DNA from: Promethearchaeota archaeon
GTDB taxonomy: Archaea; Asgardarchaeota; Lokiarchaeia; Sigynarchaeales; SOKP01
Reading direction: 5' to 3'
Assembly (NCBI GenBank): GCA_019057775.1
Contig: JAHLWT010000293.1
Coordinates: 1 to 64,000 of the forward strand
Length of the DNA stretch: 64,000 nt
The stretch's first letter is position 1. Each line of letters starts with the position of its first letter. Positions 63,502 to 64,000 of this stretch are shown here, in pieces. Below the pieces are notes generated by a model. That model did no database searches. It was not told where the DNA came from and was given only the letters and a program-made list of their open reading frames with translations. Position numbers and translations under genes: made by a program.

Positions 63502-64000
63502 ATACCAAAAGCGAATGTAAATAATATAGAGATTGAATATGAGACAATCGGAGACACTATTTCAAAACCGTTGTTATTGATAGCGGGACTGGGAAGCCAG
63601 ATGATTGCTTGGTCGGATGAGATGTGCGAAAATCTTGCAAAAAGTGGCTTTTTTGTCATCAGATTCGACAACCGAGATATAGGTTTATCAACAAAATTTG
63701 AAGATGCAGGTATGCCGGACTTTGTGGAGATTAGTAAAGCTTATAGTCATGGAGAAATACCCAAAGTACCATACACATTAGAGGACATGGCTGATGATGC
63801 TATTGGTGTCTTGGATGCTCTGAATATAGATAAAACACACGTCTGCGCTGCTTCCATGGGTGGAATGATCGCACAGGTTCTAGCATATAGACATCCATCT
63901 CGGGTGTTATCTCTCACGTTAATCATGAGCACAACTGGAAATCCCGATCTACCGCAACCTAAGCCAGAATTCATGGCACAATTCTTTGCACCCGTTCCTT
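63502..64000 (+). CDS. Alpha/beta-hydrolase, N-terminal part (AUA start proposed; cut by window edge)
   Basis: The frame reads MPKANVNNIEIEYETIGD (first codon ATA at 63502), PLLLIAGLGSQMIAWSDEMC (oxyanion-hole loop), VIRFDNRDIGLS, LDALNIDKTHVCAASMGGMI with the nucleophile Ser in A-S-M-G-G, and ALAYRHPSRVLSLTLI-like strand-helix. This is a standard alpha/beta-hydrolase fold start; the Asp and His of the triad lie beyond the edge. No ATG, GTG or TTG is available between the in-frame stop and the fold. The ATA is preceded, 4 bases away, by GGGGGAAGATC, close to the Shine-Dalgarno consensus. Substrate unknown. Confidence 0.8.
   Translation, partial: MPKANVNNIEIEYETIGDTISKPLLLIAGLGSQMIAWSDEMCENLAKSGFFVIRFDNRDIGLSTKFEDAGMPDFVEISKAYSHGEIPKVPYTLEDMADDAIGVLDALNIDKTHVCAASMGGMIAQVLAYRHPSRVLSLTLIMSTTGNPDLPQPKPEFMAQFFAPVP

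Noticed and set aside
1..64000. Search for tRNA and rRNA genes
   Set aside because: These would show as GC-rich islands with cloverleaf or conserved rRNA segments in this AT-rich DNA; none was seen, though I could not run a covariance-model search.
1..64000. CRISPR arrays, IS elements, phage genes
   Set aside because: No regularly spaced direct repeats, transposase or integrase motifs were found; the only tandem repeats are within the GTPase gene.

Overview
The window looks like a piece of an Asgard archaeal chromosome, most like the Lokiarchaeia. It is very AT-rich, has short intergenic gaps and mixed ATG/GTG/TTG starts. It carries archaeal housekeeping genes (Sm-like protein, eL37, a tRNA-endonuclease-family protein, a PIN-KH ATPase, an ASH-Ski2-like helicase, a DRG-type GTPase). 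Beside them sits a dense set of eukaryote-like proteins: an actin relative, a ubiquitin-like protein ending in Gly-Gly, an E1-like adenylating enzyme, Roadblock and longin-like domains, a small GTPase, WD40 and LRR proteins, a SIRT6-like sirtuin and a UFL1-like multi-winged-helix protein. I saw no tRNA, rRNA, CRISPR array, transposase or phage gene. The assignment rests on gene content only.

Layout. 0-3 kb: cut-off carboxylesterase and a two-subunit 2-hydroxyacyl-CoA dehydratase. 3-9 kb: LSm-eL37, Roadblock-E1 operon, gamma-carbonic-anhydrase-like protein, and a WD40/membrane protein paired with an isochorismatase-fold protein that lacks its catalytic cysteine. 9-15.5 kb: nadA, LRR protein, HTH regulator, coiled-coil/polyproline peptide, ubiquitin-like protein, polytopic membrane protein, longin-like protein. 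15.5-27 kb: nitronate monooxygenase, hydrogenase-type protease, two histidine kinases, splicing-endonuclease-like protein, PIN-ATPase, sirtuin, NAD-dependent DNA ligase. 27-39.5 kb: PHP protein, amino-acid permease, coiled-coil proteins, sugar kinase, repeat-bearing GTPase operon, second nitronate monooxygenase, DtxR regulator with ZIP transporter, ECF S component. 39.5-51 kb: methyltransferase, DnaJ-type zinc protein, helicase, DRG GTPase with a longin-like partner, folD, an exported alpha/alpha-toroid protein, the zinc-ribbon actin relative, CBS protein and ModE-like regulator. 51-64 kb: MBL hydrolase, two membrane proteins with bPH2 domains, HAD phosphatase, UFL1-like protein, purH, guaB, an ABC exporter and a cut-off alpha/beta hydrolase.

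How the genes may fit together. The strongest theme is a eukaryote-like regulatory kit. There are pieces of a ubiquitin-like pathway (E1-like enzyme, modifier, UFL1-like candidate ligase scaffold), but they lie kilobases apart and no E2 was seen. There are GTPase/Roadblock/longin modules and a cytoskeletal protein of unusual architecture. A second theme is translational: three genes (ubiquitin-like protein, GTPase-linked coiled coil, alpha/beta hydrolase) appear to start at AUU or AUA behind good Shine-Dalgarno sequences, so ATG/GTG/TTG-only gene calling would miss or truncate them.
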